Source: a virus. Taken from it: 45,148 nt of DNA. Location of the stretch: positions 1 through 45,148 of IMG/VR virus record IMGVR_UViG_3300046665_000768, one strand, 5' to 3'. A model generated the notes under the pieces. That model saw only the letters and a program-made list of their open reading frames with translations. It was not told where the DNA came from and ran no database searches. Position 1 is the stretch's first letter. Each line of letters begins with the position of its first letter. The position numbers and the translations under genes are program-made. Of this stretch, positions 31,816 through 38,988 are shown in pieces.

Positions 31816-32337
31816 TCAGGCCGCCTCCTCTGCCCGGGCCAGCCGGTGCAGGAACGCCGCGATCGACACGCCGGCCGCCTTCGGGATCGCGGCCACGGTC
31901 TCGCCGTCGCGCTGGATCTCGAGGATGCCGTCCGACCAGAGCGCGCAACGGTAGGCGCTGGGCGCGGACGCCTCGACCGAAGCCTGAGCGCCGCTGTCCT
32001 GGCTGGTCCGGAGCTGCGCCGGCACGAACGTTGGCACGATGATCGGCCCCGGGGCCAAGGGCGGAATTGCCTCGCATGCCGCCAGGACGTCAGCCGACGA
32101 GGCAATGGTGCTCGGCCGGCTGAGCCCAGAAAGCTTGTGCCCCTTCCTCAGGCGGTACAGCATGCACGCGACGCCAGCAGGCGAGGTGCCGGCACTGGCG
32201 ACCACGTCGCCCACGGCGATGAGCCCAGCCAGTGCGGTCTGCACGTCCACCAGGTCAACGTCCAGGCGGTCGGCCAGCTGCACGGCGCGAGACTGTGGGT
32301 GGAGAGCGAGTTGCTCGAGGATCTTCTGGTCATTCAT
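31816..32337 (-). CDS. Hypothetical protein with N-terminal winged-helix
   Basis: A 173-residue protein starting MNDQKILEQLALHPQSRAVQLADRLDVDLVDVQTALAGLIAVGDVV, a convincing winged-helix DNA-binding pattern. A Pro/Ser/Ala linker and a second helical segment with a probable helix-turn-helix (IQRDGETVAAIPKAAGVSIAAFLHRLARAEEAA) follow. It may regulate the late operon or act in replication. It is the last gene before the cos/terS gap. Its ATG lies inside the stop region of a 15-codon micro-ORF carried by a 35-bp repeat. Confidence 0.58.
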   Translation of the reverse strand: MNDQKILEQLALHPQSRAVQLADRLDVDLVDVQTALAGLIAVGDVVASAGTSPAGVACMLYRLRKGHKLSGLSRPSTIASSADVLAACEAIPPLAPGPIIVPTFVPAQLRTSQDSGAQASVEASAPSAYRCALWSDGILEIQRDGETVAAIPKAAGVSIAAFLHRLARAEEAA

Positions 32338-32352
32338 TCTTGGCTCCAGGTG

Positions 32353-32387
32353 CGCCACCCTCATCGCCGGGCGGCATGGCGTTGTTG
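32353..32387. repeat. 35-bp direct repeat, copy 1
   Basis: Matches 32843-32877 with one mismatch, exactly 490 bp apart. On the minus strand it encodes the beginning of a micro-ORF, MPPGDEGG ..., that runs 32377-32330 (15 codons plus stop) and terminates over the start of the next gene. It may be a duplicated leader or the scar of a gene insertion. Confidence 0.85.
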
Positions 32388-32422
32388 CTATCGCCCAGGC
32401 TGGCCGGGCGAGATGGTGCGGA

Positions 32423-32806
32423 TCAGCCGGCAGCGTCTTGCAGGCAGTGGGTGAACATCTCCTTCGCCTGGTCTGCCGACAGCAGGTTGGTGCCGACCGG
32501 CCAGCCGAGCGGATGGGTAGATGGGGTGAACGAGATGCCAGCATCGGGAGCGAAGTCCTGCGGCAGCTTCCATCCGAGGAAGCGGTCGACCGCTGCCTTA
32601 ACGTCCGGGGTCGGTGCGCGGTAGTGACGGAGGATGTCGTGCGCCAGGGCGACTGCCTGGGTACGGTCCAGAATGATCGAGCTCGCGTCGTTCTCGCCAA
32701 CAGCGCGCACGGTGATGATCACGTCGACGGGATTCGATACGCGTTCGCTGATGTTGATGTAGGCCGGATTCGGGCCGCGCGGTTCAGTGTATGCATGGAT
32801 GGTCAT
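32423..32806 (-). CDS. Hypothetical protein between two direct repeats
   Basis: A 127-residue soluble protein beginning MTIHAYTEPRGPNPAYINISERVSNPVDVII and ending WPVGTNLLSADQAKEMFTHCLQDAAG. ATG 32806 is preferred because GAAAGG lies about nine bases upstream; in-frame ATGs further up overlap the repeat. No family is recognised. The gene is bracketed by the 35-bp repeats at 32353 and 32843, so it may have entered as a unit or be lost by recombination. Confidence 0.55.
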   Translation of the reverse strand: MTIHAYTEPRGPNPAYINISERVSNPVDVIITVRAVGENDASSIILDRTQAVALAHDILRHYRAPTPDVKAAVDRFLGWKLPQDFAPDAGISFTPSTHPLGWPVGTNLLSADQAKEMFTHCLQDAAG

Positions 32807-32842
32807 ACGGTCTTGCCTTTCAGGTCGATACTGCTTCATGGT

Positions 32843-32877
32843 CGCCGCCCTCATCGCCGGGCGGCATGGCGTTGTTG
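32843..32877. repeat. 35-bp direct repeat, copy 2
   Basis: Second copy of the repeat at 32353-32387. Its minus-strand micro-ORF (32867-32820, MPPGDEGG...) stops 13 bp before the ATG of the 127-residue gene, mirroring the arrangement at the first copy. Confidence 0.85.
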
Positions 32878-32881
32878 ATGG

Positions 32882-33637
32882 TCAGCGCAACCTGGCCGTC
32901 GCCACCGCCTTCGCCCACTCGGTCTCGAAGTGGCGCGGGAACTGGGCGTTGGCCGTGGCCTCGCCGACCTCGAAGAAGCGCAGGCGCGGCCGGTAGTTCA
33001 GGGACTGGACGAAGATGAACACCGGGCGCACCGCCGTGCCGTGGGCGAACTTGCGCTTCAGGTAGATGCCCGGCTCCAGGCCGCGGCGCTTGGCCGGCAG
33101 CGCGAAGTAGGTCACGCCCTGGCGCGCAATGGTGCGGTTCGATCGGGCGCTGCCGGTGGCGCGCGACTCGAAGCCGGCCCCGCGCTGCAGCTTCAGCTGC
33201 GACAGGATCTGGACGATCTGGCTGCGCTTGACGTTGCCGTTGCCGTCCAGCTGGGCGCCGACAGCCGGCACGGCGAACCAGCCGGCCGGCATCAGGCCGG
33301 AGCGCTGCAGCAGGCGCTCCATGCCCTTCTGCCCACGGCCGCCGCCGTAGATCTGCGGCAGCAGGAAGCGGTCCGCCGGCGTGCCCTTGCCGAATGGGGC
33401 ATCCTTGACCCAAACGCGGGCCTCCAGCTTCTGCTTCGTGGCCGGCTTGATGAACGTGCCGTTCAGGGCGTACGCGGTCGGGCGATCGAAGACGCTCTGC
33501 ATCTCGCTCTTGATGGCGGCCTGGGCGTCCTTGATCGTGCGAGTCAGCGACACAGCAGCGACGAACGGTGCCTGGCGGCCCAGCTCGCTCAGCCGCTGGG
33601 CGACCTGGGGGAAGTTGGTCTGGATGTTGATTCTCAT
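32882..33637 (-). CDS. Putative minor tail protein Z-like / virion morphogenesis protein
   Basis: A 251-residue basic protein: MRINIQTNFPQVAQRLSELGRQAPFVAAVSLTRTIKDAQ, then KPATKQKLEARVWVKDAPFGKG and a central GLMPAGWFAVPAVG. The N-terminal helix followed by a lysine-rich strand region resembles gpZ-type tail-completion proteins. The position, before the terminase genes and away from the tail cluster, is unusual for such a protein. It is preceded by AAAGGGG at good spacing. The functional assignment is tentative. Confidence 0.45.
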   Translation of the reverse strand: MRINIQTNFPQVAQRLSELGRQAPFVAAVSLTRTIKDAQAAIKSEMQSVFDRPTAYALNGTFIKPATKQKLEARVWVKDAPFGKGTPADRFLLPQIYGGGRGQKGMERLLQRSGLMPAGWFAVPAVGAQLDGNGNVKRSQIVQILSQLKLQRGAGFESRATGSARSNRTIARQGVTYFALPAKRRGLEPGIYLKRKFAHGTAVRPVFIFVQSLNYRPRLRFFEVGEATANAQFPRHFETEWAKAVATARLR

Positions 33638-33639
33638 GA

Positions 33640-33930
33640 TCAGGCCCCTTTACGTGGCATATCAGGGCTGACACTGAACCCTGTTACGTTGAAACCCGCA
33701 TGGATACTGGCCTTGAACAGGGTTAACAGGGTTAACATTGTTCTCTTCATGCGCACGGGAGATTTATTAATGCTGTGCTGCTGTTGGATCGACTGCGAGA
33801 AAACAGGCGTGTGCGCACGCGCGACCCCTGTTAACCCTGTTAACCCTGTAGAACCCGCATGGATGCTGGCTTTCCGGCTATCAGCCTTCGGCGCAAGTGC
33901 GTTAAACCCTGTTACGTGATGGGCGCGCAT
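33640..33930 (-). CDS. Short ORF spanning the iteron region
   Basis: A 96-codon frame with an excellent start context: AAGGAG, the last codons of the primase gene, lies six bases before the ATG. The product (MRAHHVTGFNALAPKADSRK ...) contains duplicated KASIHAG and repeated LTG triplets simply because the DNA is made of 9-bp iterons. Translation is likely, but the sequence is probably shaped by its role as DNA. Comparable repetitive ORFs follow primase genes in other prophages. No function as protein is proposed. Confidence 0.42.
   Translation of the reverse strand: MRAHHVTGFNALAPKADSRKASIHAGSTGLTGLTGVARAHTPVFSQSIQQQHSINKSPVRMKRTMLTLLTLFKASIHAGFNVTGFSVSPDMPRKGA
33677..33917. repeat. Iteron array, candidate origin of replication
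   Basis: Seven copies of the 9-mer AACCCTGTT are arranged nearly symmetrically. One lies at 33677 (extended AACCCTGTTACGT). Two tandem inverted copies occupy 33716-33733 and three tandem direct copies 33824-33850 (outer ones one base off). One extended copy lies at 33905-33917. A separate 22-bp repeat with two mismatches flanks the core (33693-33714 and 33852-33873). An AT-rich stretch (GATTTATTAATG, 33761-33772) lies between the two arms. It is located right after the primase-helicase gene. Confidence 0.65.
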
Positions 33931-33933
33931 GAT

Positions 33934-36672
33934 CTACTCCTTAATCTCGGCCAGGTCGCGGAAGCGCTTGCACAGTTCGCTGAGCGATGGTTCCGCCTCT
34001 TTCTCGTCGGTCCACTCCGCGTGGAAGACGGTCAGGAGCTTCTTCTGGCCGGTGACGCCCAGGGCGACCCACTGGCGGTCCTTCCGGACGCGCTGGGCAA
34101 TCAGTTCGGCGAACTTCGTCATGGTCACCGACCGGTACCCGTACTTGTTGCAGTAGCGGGCGTACAGCGTGTACAGGTCGGTGGACAGACACGAGATGTA
34201 CGGTGCGGCCAGCTCGCCCGCCTTCCACGCCAGGTAGAAGATTTCCCAGTCCGGCCGGCCGAAGTTGATCATGCGTTCCTTCGACGACGTCATGATCGGC
34301 TTGGTGTGAGGCGTGAAGCCGTCGAGCGGGTACTCGAGCAGGTAGGCATAGAACGCCTCGCTGAGCCCATTGCCAAGTGCGGCCTGGATCTCCTTCAGCA
34401 GTGAGGGGTCGAGGGGATTGCGCGCCTCGGCCACCAGGAAGCGCCGATCGTCCGGCTCGATCGGGACCGCCTGGAACTCGTTCGAGAGCATCACCACGTT
34501 CATGTGGTTGGCCTCGGTGCGGTCGTCCTTGAATTTCTGGGTCACCATCTGGTCCCGGCCGGTGATCATGTGCTTGATCAGGCCGAAGTGGCTGTACTTG
34601 TCCTGCCTGGACAGGATCTCCTCGAACAAGACGAACAGCTTCTGCGATCGCCAGTGCGTGTACTGCGCGTCCAGCTGATGCTGCCCGCCGGTGGCACCGT
34701 GCGCGCCGTAGATCGGTTTGACGATCCCTTCGAAGAACAAGCTCTTGCCAGTACCCTGCCTCTCGCCGAAGAACAGCATCGCGGTTTGCATCTTGGCGCC
34801 CGGGTGCTGCAGCGGGTAGGCCAGCCAGCACAGGGCCCAGTGGAAGATCTCGTCGCAGTTCGCCTCGCTGCTGCACAGGCTATACAGCAGACCCAGGGCC
34901 AGCTGCGCCTTGGCCTCGTCCTTCTTCGGCGAGAGCGGGAAGCCCTCGAACATGTTGATGTGCGTATCCAGGTCGACCTTCTGGGTCGGGTCGAACACCA
35001 GCTTGTCCAGGTCGACCTCGCGGCGCATCGGGTGCTCGAGCCAGCGGGTTGCCAGATCGCTGCCGCGCGCCAGGGCCATTGCGTCGTAGGCGATGACGGT
35101 GCGCTTCTCCGCATCCCAGACCGTCTTGGTCCCGTAGAGCAGCGTGTACCGGCTCAGCATGTTGACGATGTTGTCGACCCCCGCCTCCCCTGCTTCGACT
35201 GCGACGCCGCGGCGGGTGGCCGGCAGGTTGCGCGGGCTGATCGAGCGCCGGTCGGTGTGCTCCAGCCAGGCGCGCGCCACATCCTTGCCCACCGTGTCCT
35301 GGAACCCGGGGCGCTTCATGCGCAGCTTGTTCAGCGAATCCCAGACGTCGGTCGTGCCCTGGACCAGGGCGCAGTGCGCGAGCGCCCATTCGAGCGTGAA
35401 GGCGCTGCGCGTTTCCGGCGCTGCTGCGCTTTCGGAGGGGACCGGGGAACTGGCCTCGTCGACCGGAGGAACATCGTCGAAGTGCGCCGGGATCTCGTCG
35501 CCGCTGGCCGGGGCCGATTCGGCGACGAGGGCGCGGGAGATCGCTGCCTGCACCTGGTCGCGGACCACGTCGAGCGATTCAGCCAGGTACAGGTCGTTGT
35601 AGTCGGACCACTTGTCGTCCTGGCGGTCGGAGAACGCCGGCCAGGCCACGGAGGCGTTGCCCACAGCCTTTGCCGCCGCGCGGGCGCGCGCGATGCCGGC
35701 GTTCTCGAACTTGCGCAGCGGCAGCAGGCGACGGCCGGCGCGCGCATCCGCCTCGATATAGTCGGTGCCTGCGGCGTCCTGGCGCCAGGTCGCGCGAAGC
35801 TGCACGATGTCGCCGTTGCGCCCCACGACCTCGTGGTCGGCTCCGTCGATAACCGGATCCCACTGAGCGTCGAAGTGCTTCTCGATCGCTTCGCGCAGCC
35901 GCGCGACCAGGCGCATGTCGTCGTCCGCGAAGAACAGGATGTGCGCTTTCGGGAAGTCATTGCGCAGCTGCTGCGCGACCGCCAGCAGGTTGCCGGCGTT
36001 GAAGGCGACCGCCACCGGGAAGTCAAAGCCGGTGGCCATGCGGATCGTCTCGCCGGTGGCGTAGCCCTCGGCCACGCCGATCAGCGGCGTGCTGTCGTTG
36101 ATGGCGCCAAGCAGGCATGCGCCGCCAATCATATCCATGGCCTTGGTGAAGCGCTTCGCGCCGTCGGGCGTGATCTTCTGCAGGCCGGTCATCGTCCCGC
36201 CGGTGCGGCTGTACTTGCGCACCGGGATCAGCAGTTCGCCCTTGTCGTTGACACGGGTGCACTCGCCGTCGACGCGCTTGCGCTCCAGGTAGCCGTGCTG
36301 AGCGGTCTCCGTCGCGACCCTCCACTGCTCGCGTGCGCGGTTGGCGGCCAGTTCGGCCTGGCGGCGCTTTTCTTCCTCGGCAGCGCGCTGGACCTCTGCC
36401 TGCTTGCGCTCGGCCTCGGCACGTTCCTCTGGGGAGATGCCGCTCCAGTCGACCGAGACCGGGATCGCGTTGTTGTCGTCCCCGTGCCAGACGCCGAAGC
36501 TGCCGGTGACGACGGCCTGACCGGTGCGCAGCGTGATCTCGCGCAGGACGTACCACGCCTTCTTTTCACGGCCGAAGCGGTGGATCTTACCGTCGAGCAG
36601 CGGGTGGCCCGCCGGGAGGTCCGGGAGGCCGCCGGCGCGCATCTGGACGGTGACCTGGTCAAGCGTTGCCAT
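33934..36672 (-). CDS. Primase-helicase with Toprim and DUF5906-type helicase domains
   Basis: A 912-residue replication protein. The N-terminal half has a zinc-less primase-like region and a Toprim domain: GVAEGYATGETIRMATG (about residue 200), VAFNAGNLLAVAQQLR and HILFFADDD. The C-terminal half is an SF3/D5-like helicase with Walker A GERQGTGKS, FVLFEEILS as Walker B and NVVMLSNEFQAVPIEPDDRRF as sensor region. Such proteins initiate phage or satellite replication at iteron origins; one such array starts directly downstream. A charged coiled coil (residues 80-115) links the N-terminal parts. The start ATG 36672 follows GAAAGG and overlaps the small upstream gene. Confidence 0.92.
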   Translation of the reverse strand: MATLDQVTVQMRAGGLPDLPAGHPLLDGKIHRFGREKKAWYVLREITLRTGQAVVTGSFGVWHGDDNNAIPVSVDWSGISPEERAEAERKQAEVQRAAEEEKRRQAELAANRAREQWRVATETAQHGYLERKRVDGECTRVNDKGELLIPVRKYSRTGGTMTGLQKITPDGAKRFTKAMDMIGGACLLGAINDSTPLIGVAEGYATGETIRMATGFDFPVAVAFNAGNLLAVAQQLRNDFPKAHILFFADDDMRLVARLREAIEKHFDAQWDPVIDGADHEVVGRNGDIVQLRATWRQDAAGTDYIEADARAGRRLLPLRKFENAGIARARAAAKAVGNASVAWPAFSDRQDDKWSDYNDLYLAESLDVVRDQVQAAISRALVAESAPASGDEIPAHFDDVPPVDEASSPVPSESAAAPETRSAFTLEWALAHCALVQGTTDVWDSLNKLRMKRPGFQDTVGKDVARAWLEHTDRRSISPRNLPATRRGVAVEAGEAGVDNIVNMLSRYTLLYGTKTVWDAEKRTVIAYDAMALARGSDLATRWLEHPMRREVDLDKLVFDPTQKVDLDTHINMFEGFPLSPKKDEAKAQLALGLLYSLCSSEANCDEIFHWALCWLAYPLQHPGAKMQTAMLFFGERQGTGKSLFFEGIVKPIYGAHGATGGQHQLDAQYTHWRSQKLFVLFEEILSRQDKYSHFGLIKHMITGRDQMVTQKFKDDRTEANHMNVVMLSNEFQAVPIEPDDRRFLVAEARNPLDPSLLKEIQAALGNGLSEAFYAYLLEYPLDGFTPHTKPIMTSSKERMINFGRPDWEIFYLAWKAGELAAPYISCLSTDLYTLYARYCNKYGYRSVTMTKFAELIAQRVRKDRQWVALGVTGQKKLLTVFHAEWTDEKEAEPSLSELCKRFRDLAEIKE

Positions 36673-36832
36673 GGCTGCGCCTTTCTACACCGAGCGCAGC
36701 CAGCTGCAGCGTAAGGCGCGCGAGGATGCGCGCCTTTTCTTCGGGCGTGAACTGCTTTTCCGGTGGTTCGGGCGGCAGCGACACCGCAGCGGCGCTCTGG
36801 CCCCGCGCCTGGTCGTTCATATCAGCGGTCAT
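36659..36832 (-). CDS. Small protein upstream of the primase
   Basis: A 57-residue frame (or 53 from ATG 36820, which follows the upstream TGA by one base). It has a Pro-rich beginning and a well-formed helical part, FTPEEKARILARLTLQLAALGVE. It overlaps both the CII-like gene and the primase start, so the three genes form a tight translational unit. GC-rich third positions match true phage genes. Function unknown; a replication accessory peptide is possible. Confidence 0.6.
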   Translation of the reverse strand: MTADMNDQARGQSAAAVSLPPEPPEKQFTPEEKARILARLTLQLAALGVERRSHGNA

Positions 36833-37298
36833 TCGAGTGGGACTGGTGGGCGCCCGCTGCCGGACGGCAGTAGACCTGGAACATCAGGGACATCAGCTCC
36901 TGCAGGGACTTGTGCATCTGCTGGGCGATGTCTTCCAACTGCACGCGTTCGCGCGCGTCGATCTCGCCGTCCTTCTTGGCGTCGCCATAGGTTTTCGAAA
37001 GATCGCCGAGCTCGCACAGAAGCTCGCGGAACTTGGATTCCAGATCCTCGTCGTGCCGGCATTCAGGGTCCGGCAGGTCGATATACACGCCGCCGCTGGC
37101 ATGGGCCACCGCCTGGGCGAAGTGCTTCGTGCCGGCGTAGGTTTGGATCAGCAGCGCGGTATCGACGCGCATGCCCGAGCCTTTCACCTCGTACACACGA
37201 GCCTCCAGGGCAGACTTGGTCATGCCGAGCGTCGCCGCAGTACCGTTCCAGCCGTGCACCTTGATCATTTCCTGGTAGGCGGTTAAGAGGTGGTCCAT
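36822..37298 (-). CDS. CII/YmfL-type phage regulator (Phage_CP76-like)
   Basis: A 158-residue protein. The N-terminal half MDHLLTAYQEMIKVHGWNGTAATLGMTKSALEARVYEVKG is the helix-turn-helix of phage CII-like/YmfL regulators, with the family stretch VDTALLIQTYAGTKHFAQAVAHASGGVYIDLP after it. The C-terminal half is a charged helix (DARERVQLEDIAQQMHKSLQELM). It lies downstream of cro-like and a terminator and before the replication gene, the same position as lambda cII. AAGGAAACCCT precedes the ATG. It probably helps the lysis-lysogeny decision. Confidence 0.78.
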   Translation of the reverse strand: MDHLLTAYQEMIKVHGWNGTAATLGMTKSALEARVYEVKGSGMRVDTALLIQTYAGTKHFAQAVAHASGGVYIDLPDPECRHDEDLESKFRELLCELGDLSKTYGDAKKDGEIDARERVQLEDIAQQMHKSLQELMSLMFQVYCRPAAGAHQSHSNDR

Positions 37299-37442
37299 AG
37301 GGTTTCCTTCAAATTCTTGGGTTTTGTGTGGAAAGCAACGTGCCTAAGATGCTATTAAGAAAAACATTCCCGAACTCAATTTCCCATGAGCAATCTTTAT
37401 CGCAAACGCAGTCCTGCCCGCATTCAGCGGCGCACTGCTATC

Positions 37443-37476
37443 AAAAAAAGGGGCAACCGATCGGAGGCGCCGGTTG
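37443..37476 (-). terminator. Intrinsic terminator after cro-like (tR1-like position)
   Basis: On the minus strand a CAACCG / CGGTTG stem (extendable by two pairs) with an 11-nt loop is followed by CCCC and seven T residues (37449-37443). It lies 33 bp after the cro-like stop. By analogy with lambda it would cut transcription before the CII-like and replication genes. No antiterminator gene is recognised. Confidence 0.65.
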
Positions 37477-37508
37477 TCGTGCTCGTGCGTTATGGAGCGG
37501 GAAAACGC

Positions 37509-37715
37509 CTAATCATCTTTACGTCGGCCCTGCGCAACAACCTCGGAGTGCAGCGCCGAGATTCGTTTAAACAAGCTACTTCGGCATTCGGTTTGCCCAT
37601 TAAGAATGCGGTTCACCGTCGGTTGCGAGGTTTCAAGTTCACGCGCAAGCGTGGGCTGGCCGCAGCCTTTGGCGGCTTTGATTTCTTGAAGCATCGTTGA
37701 AATGTTCTTCTCCAT
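37509..37715 (-). CDS. Cro-like repressor
   Basis: A 68-residue helix-turn-helix protein: MEKNISTMLQEIKAAKGCGQPTLARELETSQPTVNRILNG. The recognition helix (SQPTVNRILNG) closely resembles that of the divergent CI-like protein (PQPTINRILKD), so both probably bind the same operators. It is divergent from cI, the classical immunity arrangement. The promoter TTGTCT-16-TATAGT places the transcription start at or one base from the ATG, so translation may be leaderless; no ribosome-binding site is present. It is followed by a terminator. Confidence 0.82.
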   Translation of the reverse strand: MEKNISTMLQEIKAAKGCGQPTLARELETSQPTVNRILNGQTECRSSLFKRISALHSEVVAQGRRKDD

Positions 37716-37722
37716 ATCCGCA

Positions 37723-37750
37723 ACTATACGCGAATGAATAGAAAAGACAA
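37723..37750 (-). promoter_or_regulatory. Promoter of the cro-like gene (lytic, minus arm)
   Basis: -35 TTGTCT (37750-37745), 16-bp spacer and -10 TATAGT (37728-37723), the last base seven bases from the ATG. The spacer and -10 contain operator O1, so repressor binding would exclude polymerase. It is nearly identical to the plus-strand early promoter at 38931-38958. Confidence 0.72.
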
Positions 37751-37798
37751 TACCCGAATGAATAGCGACTTGGAGTTGCCCTATACGTGTGCGTATAG
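37724..37798. promoter_or_regulatory. Immunity operators O1, O2, O3
   Basis: Three 18-bp sites lie in the cro-cI gap: O1 CTATACGCGAATGAATAG (37724-37741), O2 CAATACCCGAATGAATAG (37748-37765) and O3 CTATACGTGTGCGTATAG (37781-37798, perfect palindrome at both ends). O1 and O2 are 24 bp apart. O1 covers the cro-like -10, and O3 covers the cI -10. They are probable targets of both CI-like and Cro-like proteins. Confidence 0.75.
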
Positions 37799-37799
37799 T
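37770..37799 (+). promoter_or_regulatory. Promoter of the cI-like gene
   Basis: TTGGAG (37770-37775), 18-bp spacer and TATAGT (37794-37799). The ATG at 37809 leaves at most a few leader bases, so the message may be leaderless, as for lambda cI from PRM. Operator O3 overlaps it. Confidence 0.5.
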
Positions 37800-37808
37800 C
37801 GGAAAGTT

Positions 37809-38522
37809 ATGACTATCGGAAAACGACTTGATGAAGCGATGCACGCTGCCGGGATCGAATCCCAGAGCGCCTTGTCGCGCGCATCTGGGGTACCTCAGCC
37901 GACAATCAATCGGATCCTGAAAGACGTTGGGACAAAGGGCCCAGAGAGCAAAACGTTGCTTCCCCTGGCCCAGGCCTGCCGGGTAAACTTCCGGTGGCTG
38001 ATGGAGGGACTAGGCCCGATGAAACTCGACCAGTCCGGCGACAATGTAGCTGCAATATTCCCTGGAGCTCGGCCTGTTGTCGCATCCAGTCCAGACGCTC
38101 TGTCGAGCACAAAGATACGTAAGGTTCTCGACATACGGCTCTCTGCCGGCATCAATGGCTTCGGCTTTGAACTTGACCCGCAGGATCACGGTAGCTGGGA
38201 TGTGCCCACAAGGTGGATCGAAAAAAATCGCTTGGTACCGAGTCAACTCTTTGCGATCGAAGTACGAGGCGAAAGCATGGAGCCCAGCCTGTACGAGGGT
38301 GACCTGGTGATCATCGATACTGGTGACACCAAAATGGTTAGCGGCTTGGTTTATGCTATCAACTTTGAAGGCGAAGCGGTCATCAAGCGGCTCGTCCGAG
38401 AAGGTGGACAGTGGTATCTGCATTCGGACAACCCATCCCCGCGTCACCCTCGCCTACTATGCCGCTCCGGCGACTGCAAAATGATTGGCAGAGTTGTTCG
38501 GCGAGAAACAGATCAAATTTAA
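37809..38522 (+). CDS. CI-like repressor with LexA-type (S24) autoprotease
   Basis: A 237-residue lysogeny repressor. Residues 1-40 form the helix-turn-helix (SALSRASGVPQPTINRILKD). A linker (about 70-110) includes a candidate Ala113-Gly114 cleavage site in RLSAGING. The S24 peptidase fold follows, with Ser156 in RGESMEPSLYEGD and Lys193 in EAVIKRLV as the catalytic pair. Self-cleavage stimulated by RecA after DNA damage would induce the prophage. The ATG at 37809 gives MTIGKRLDEAMHAAG; in-frame ATGs upstream overlap the operators and were rejected. A zinc-ribbon membrane gene follows after one base and probably shares its transcript. Confidence 0.93.
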   Translation: MTIGKRLDEAMHAAGIESQSALSRASGVPQPTINRILKDVGTKGPESKTLLPLAQACRVNFRWLMEGLGPMKLDQSGDNVAAIFPGARPVVASSPDALSSTKIRKVLDIRLSAGINGFGFELDPQDHGSWDVPTRWIEKNRLVPSQLFAIEVRGESMEPSLYEGDLVIIDTGDTKMVSGLVYAINFEGEAVIKRLVREGGQWYLHSDNPSPRHPRLLCRSGDCKMIGRVVRRETDQI

Positions 38523-38523
38523 C

Positions 38524-38835
38524 ATGGGGGTCCGAGTGCACCAGGTTTGCAAGCAATGCGGGACGGTGGCAGAGCCCAAAAAGAGCACGCCAGGCTCGAT
38601 ACTCATTGAGCTTGTGCTCTGGCTTATGTTCCTGGTTCCGGGCCTCATCTATTCATTGTGGCGATTGTCACGGCGAAAAAACGTTTGTCCGGCATGCGGC
38701 AGCGACCAACTCGTACCGCTAGACTCTCCTGTAGGCCGCCAGATCTCAGGCGGGACATCCGAACCTGCCTATCGCGGGTCCTCCAATGCAGAGGCATTCG
38801 GCCGGAAACTAGGCCGACTTTTCGCGAAAAAGTAG
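38524..38835 (+). CDS. Zinc-ribbon transmembrane protein co-expressed with cI
   Basis: A 103-residue protein with CKQC near the N-terminus, one hydrophobic segment (ILIELVLWLMFLVPGLIYSLW) and CPACG just after it, followed by a basic Ser/Gly tail. The two CxxC knuckles flank the membrane helix as in a split zinc ribbon. It starts one base after the cI stop, so it should be expressed in the lysogen. That context makes it a good candidate for lysogenic conversion or superinfection exclusion. The role is inferred; no specific family is recognised. Confidence 0.66.
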   Translation: MGVRVHQVCKQCGTVAEPKKSTPGSILIELVLWLMFLVPGLIYSLWRLSRRKNVCPACGSDQLVPLDSPVGRQISGGTSEPAYRGSSNAEAFGRKLGRLFAKK

Positions 38836-38915
38836 CAACACCGCAATCGCTTAGCTCGATCAAGCACCTTCATCCGACGGAATAAATATTCGGCGGCGAT
38901 TCCGCACAGCTGAAA

Positions 38916-38957
38916 TTATCCATTCGCGTATTGCGTAATTTATTCATTCGTGTATAG
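38916..38957. promoter_or_regulatory. Immunity operators O4 and O5 before the plus-strand early operon
   Basis: On the minus strand the sites read CTATACACGAATGAATAA (O5, 38957-38940) and CAATACGCGAATGGATAA (O4, 38933-38916). They match O1 and O2 at 16 and 15 of 18 positions and have the same 24-bp spacing. Duplication of the operator pair puts the second operon under the same repressor. Confidence 0.78.
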
Positions 38958-38958
38958 T
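38931..38958 (+). promoter_or_regulatory. Promoter of the plus-strand early operon
   Basis: TTGCGT (38931-38936), 16-bp spacer and TATAGT (38953-38958), with the spacer largely identical to that of the cro-like promoter. The predicted start near 38965 gives a ~24-nt leader with GGAG (38980-38983) before the first ATG. O5 covers the -10. Confidence 0.75.
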
Positions 38959-38988
38959 TCTAACCAGACTCTTCTGATTGGAGCTTCC

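Noticed and set aside
34504-36714. 736-codon plus-strand open frame
   Set aside because: Antisense of the primase-helicase gene; composition is typical of GC-rich shadow frames.
37386-37700. 104-codon basic plus-strand ORF opposite the cro-like gene
   Set aside because: It is antisense to the cro-like gene and its terminator; the minus-strand protein has a clear helix-turn-helix and promoter.
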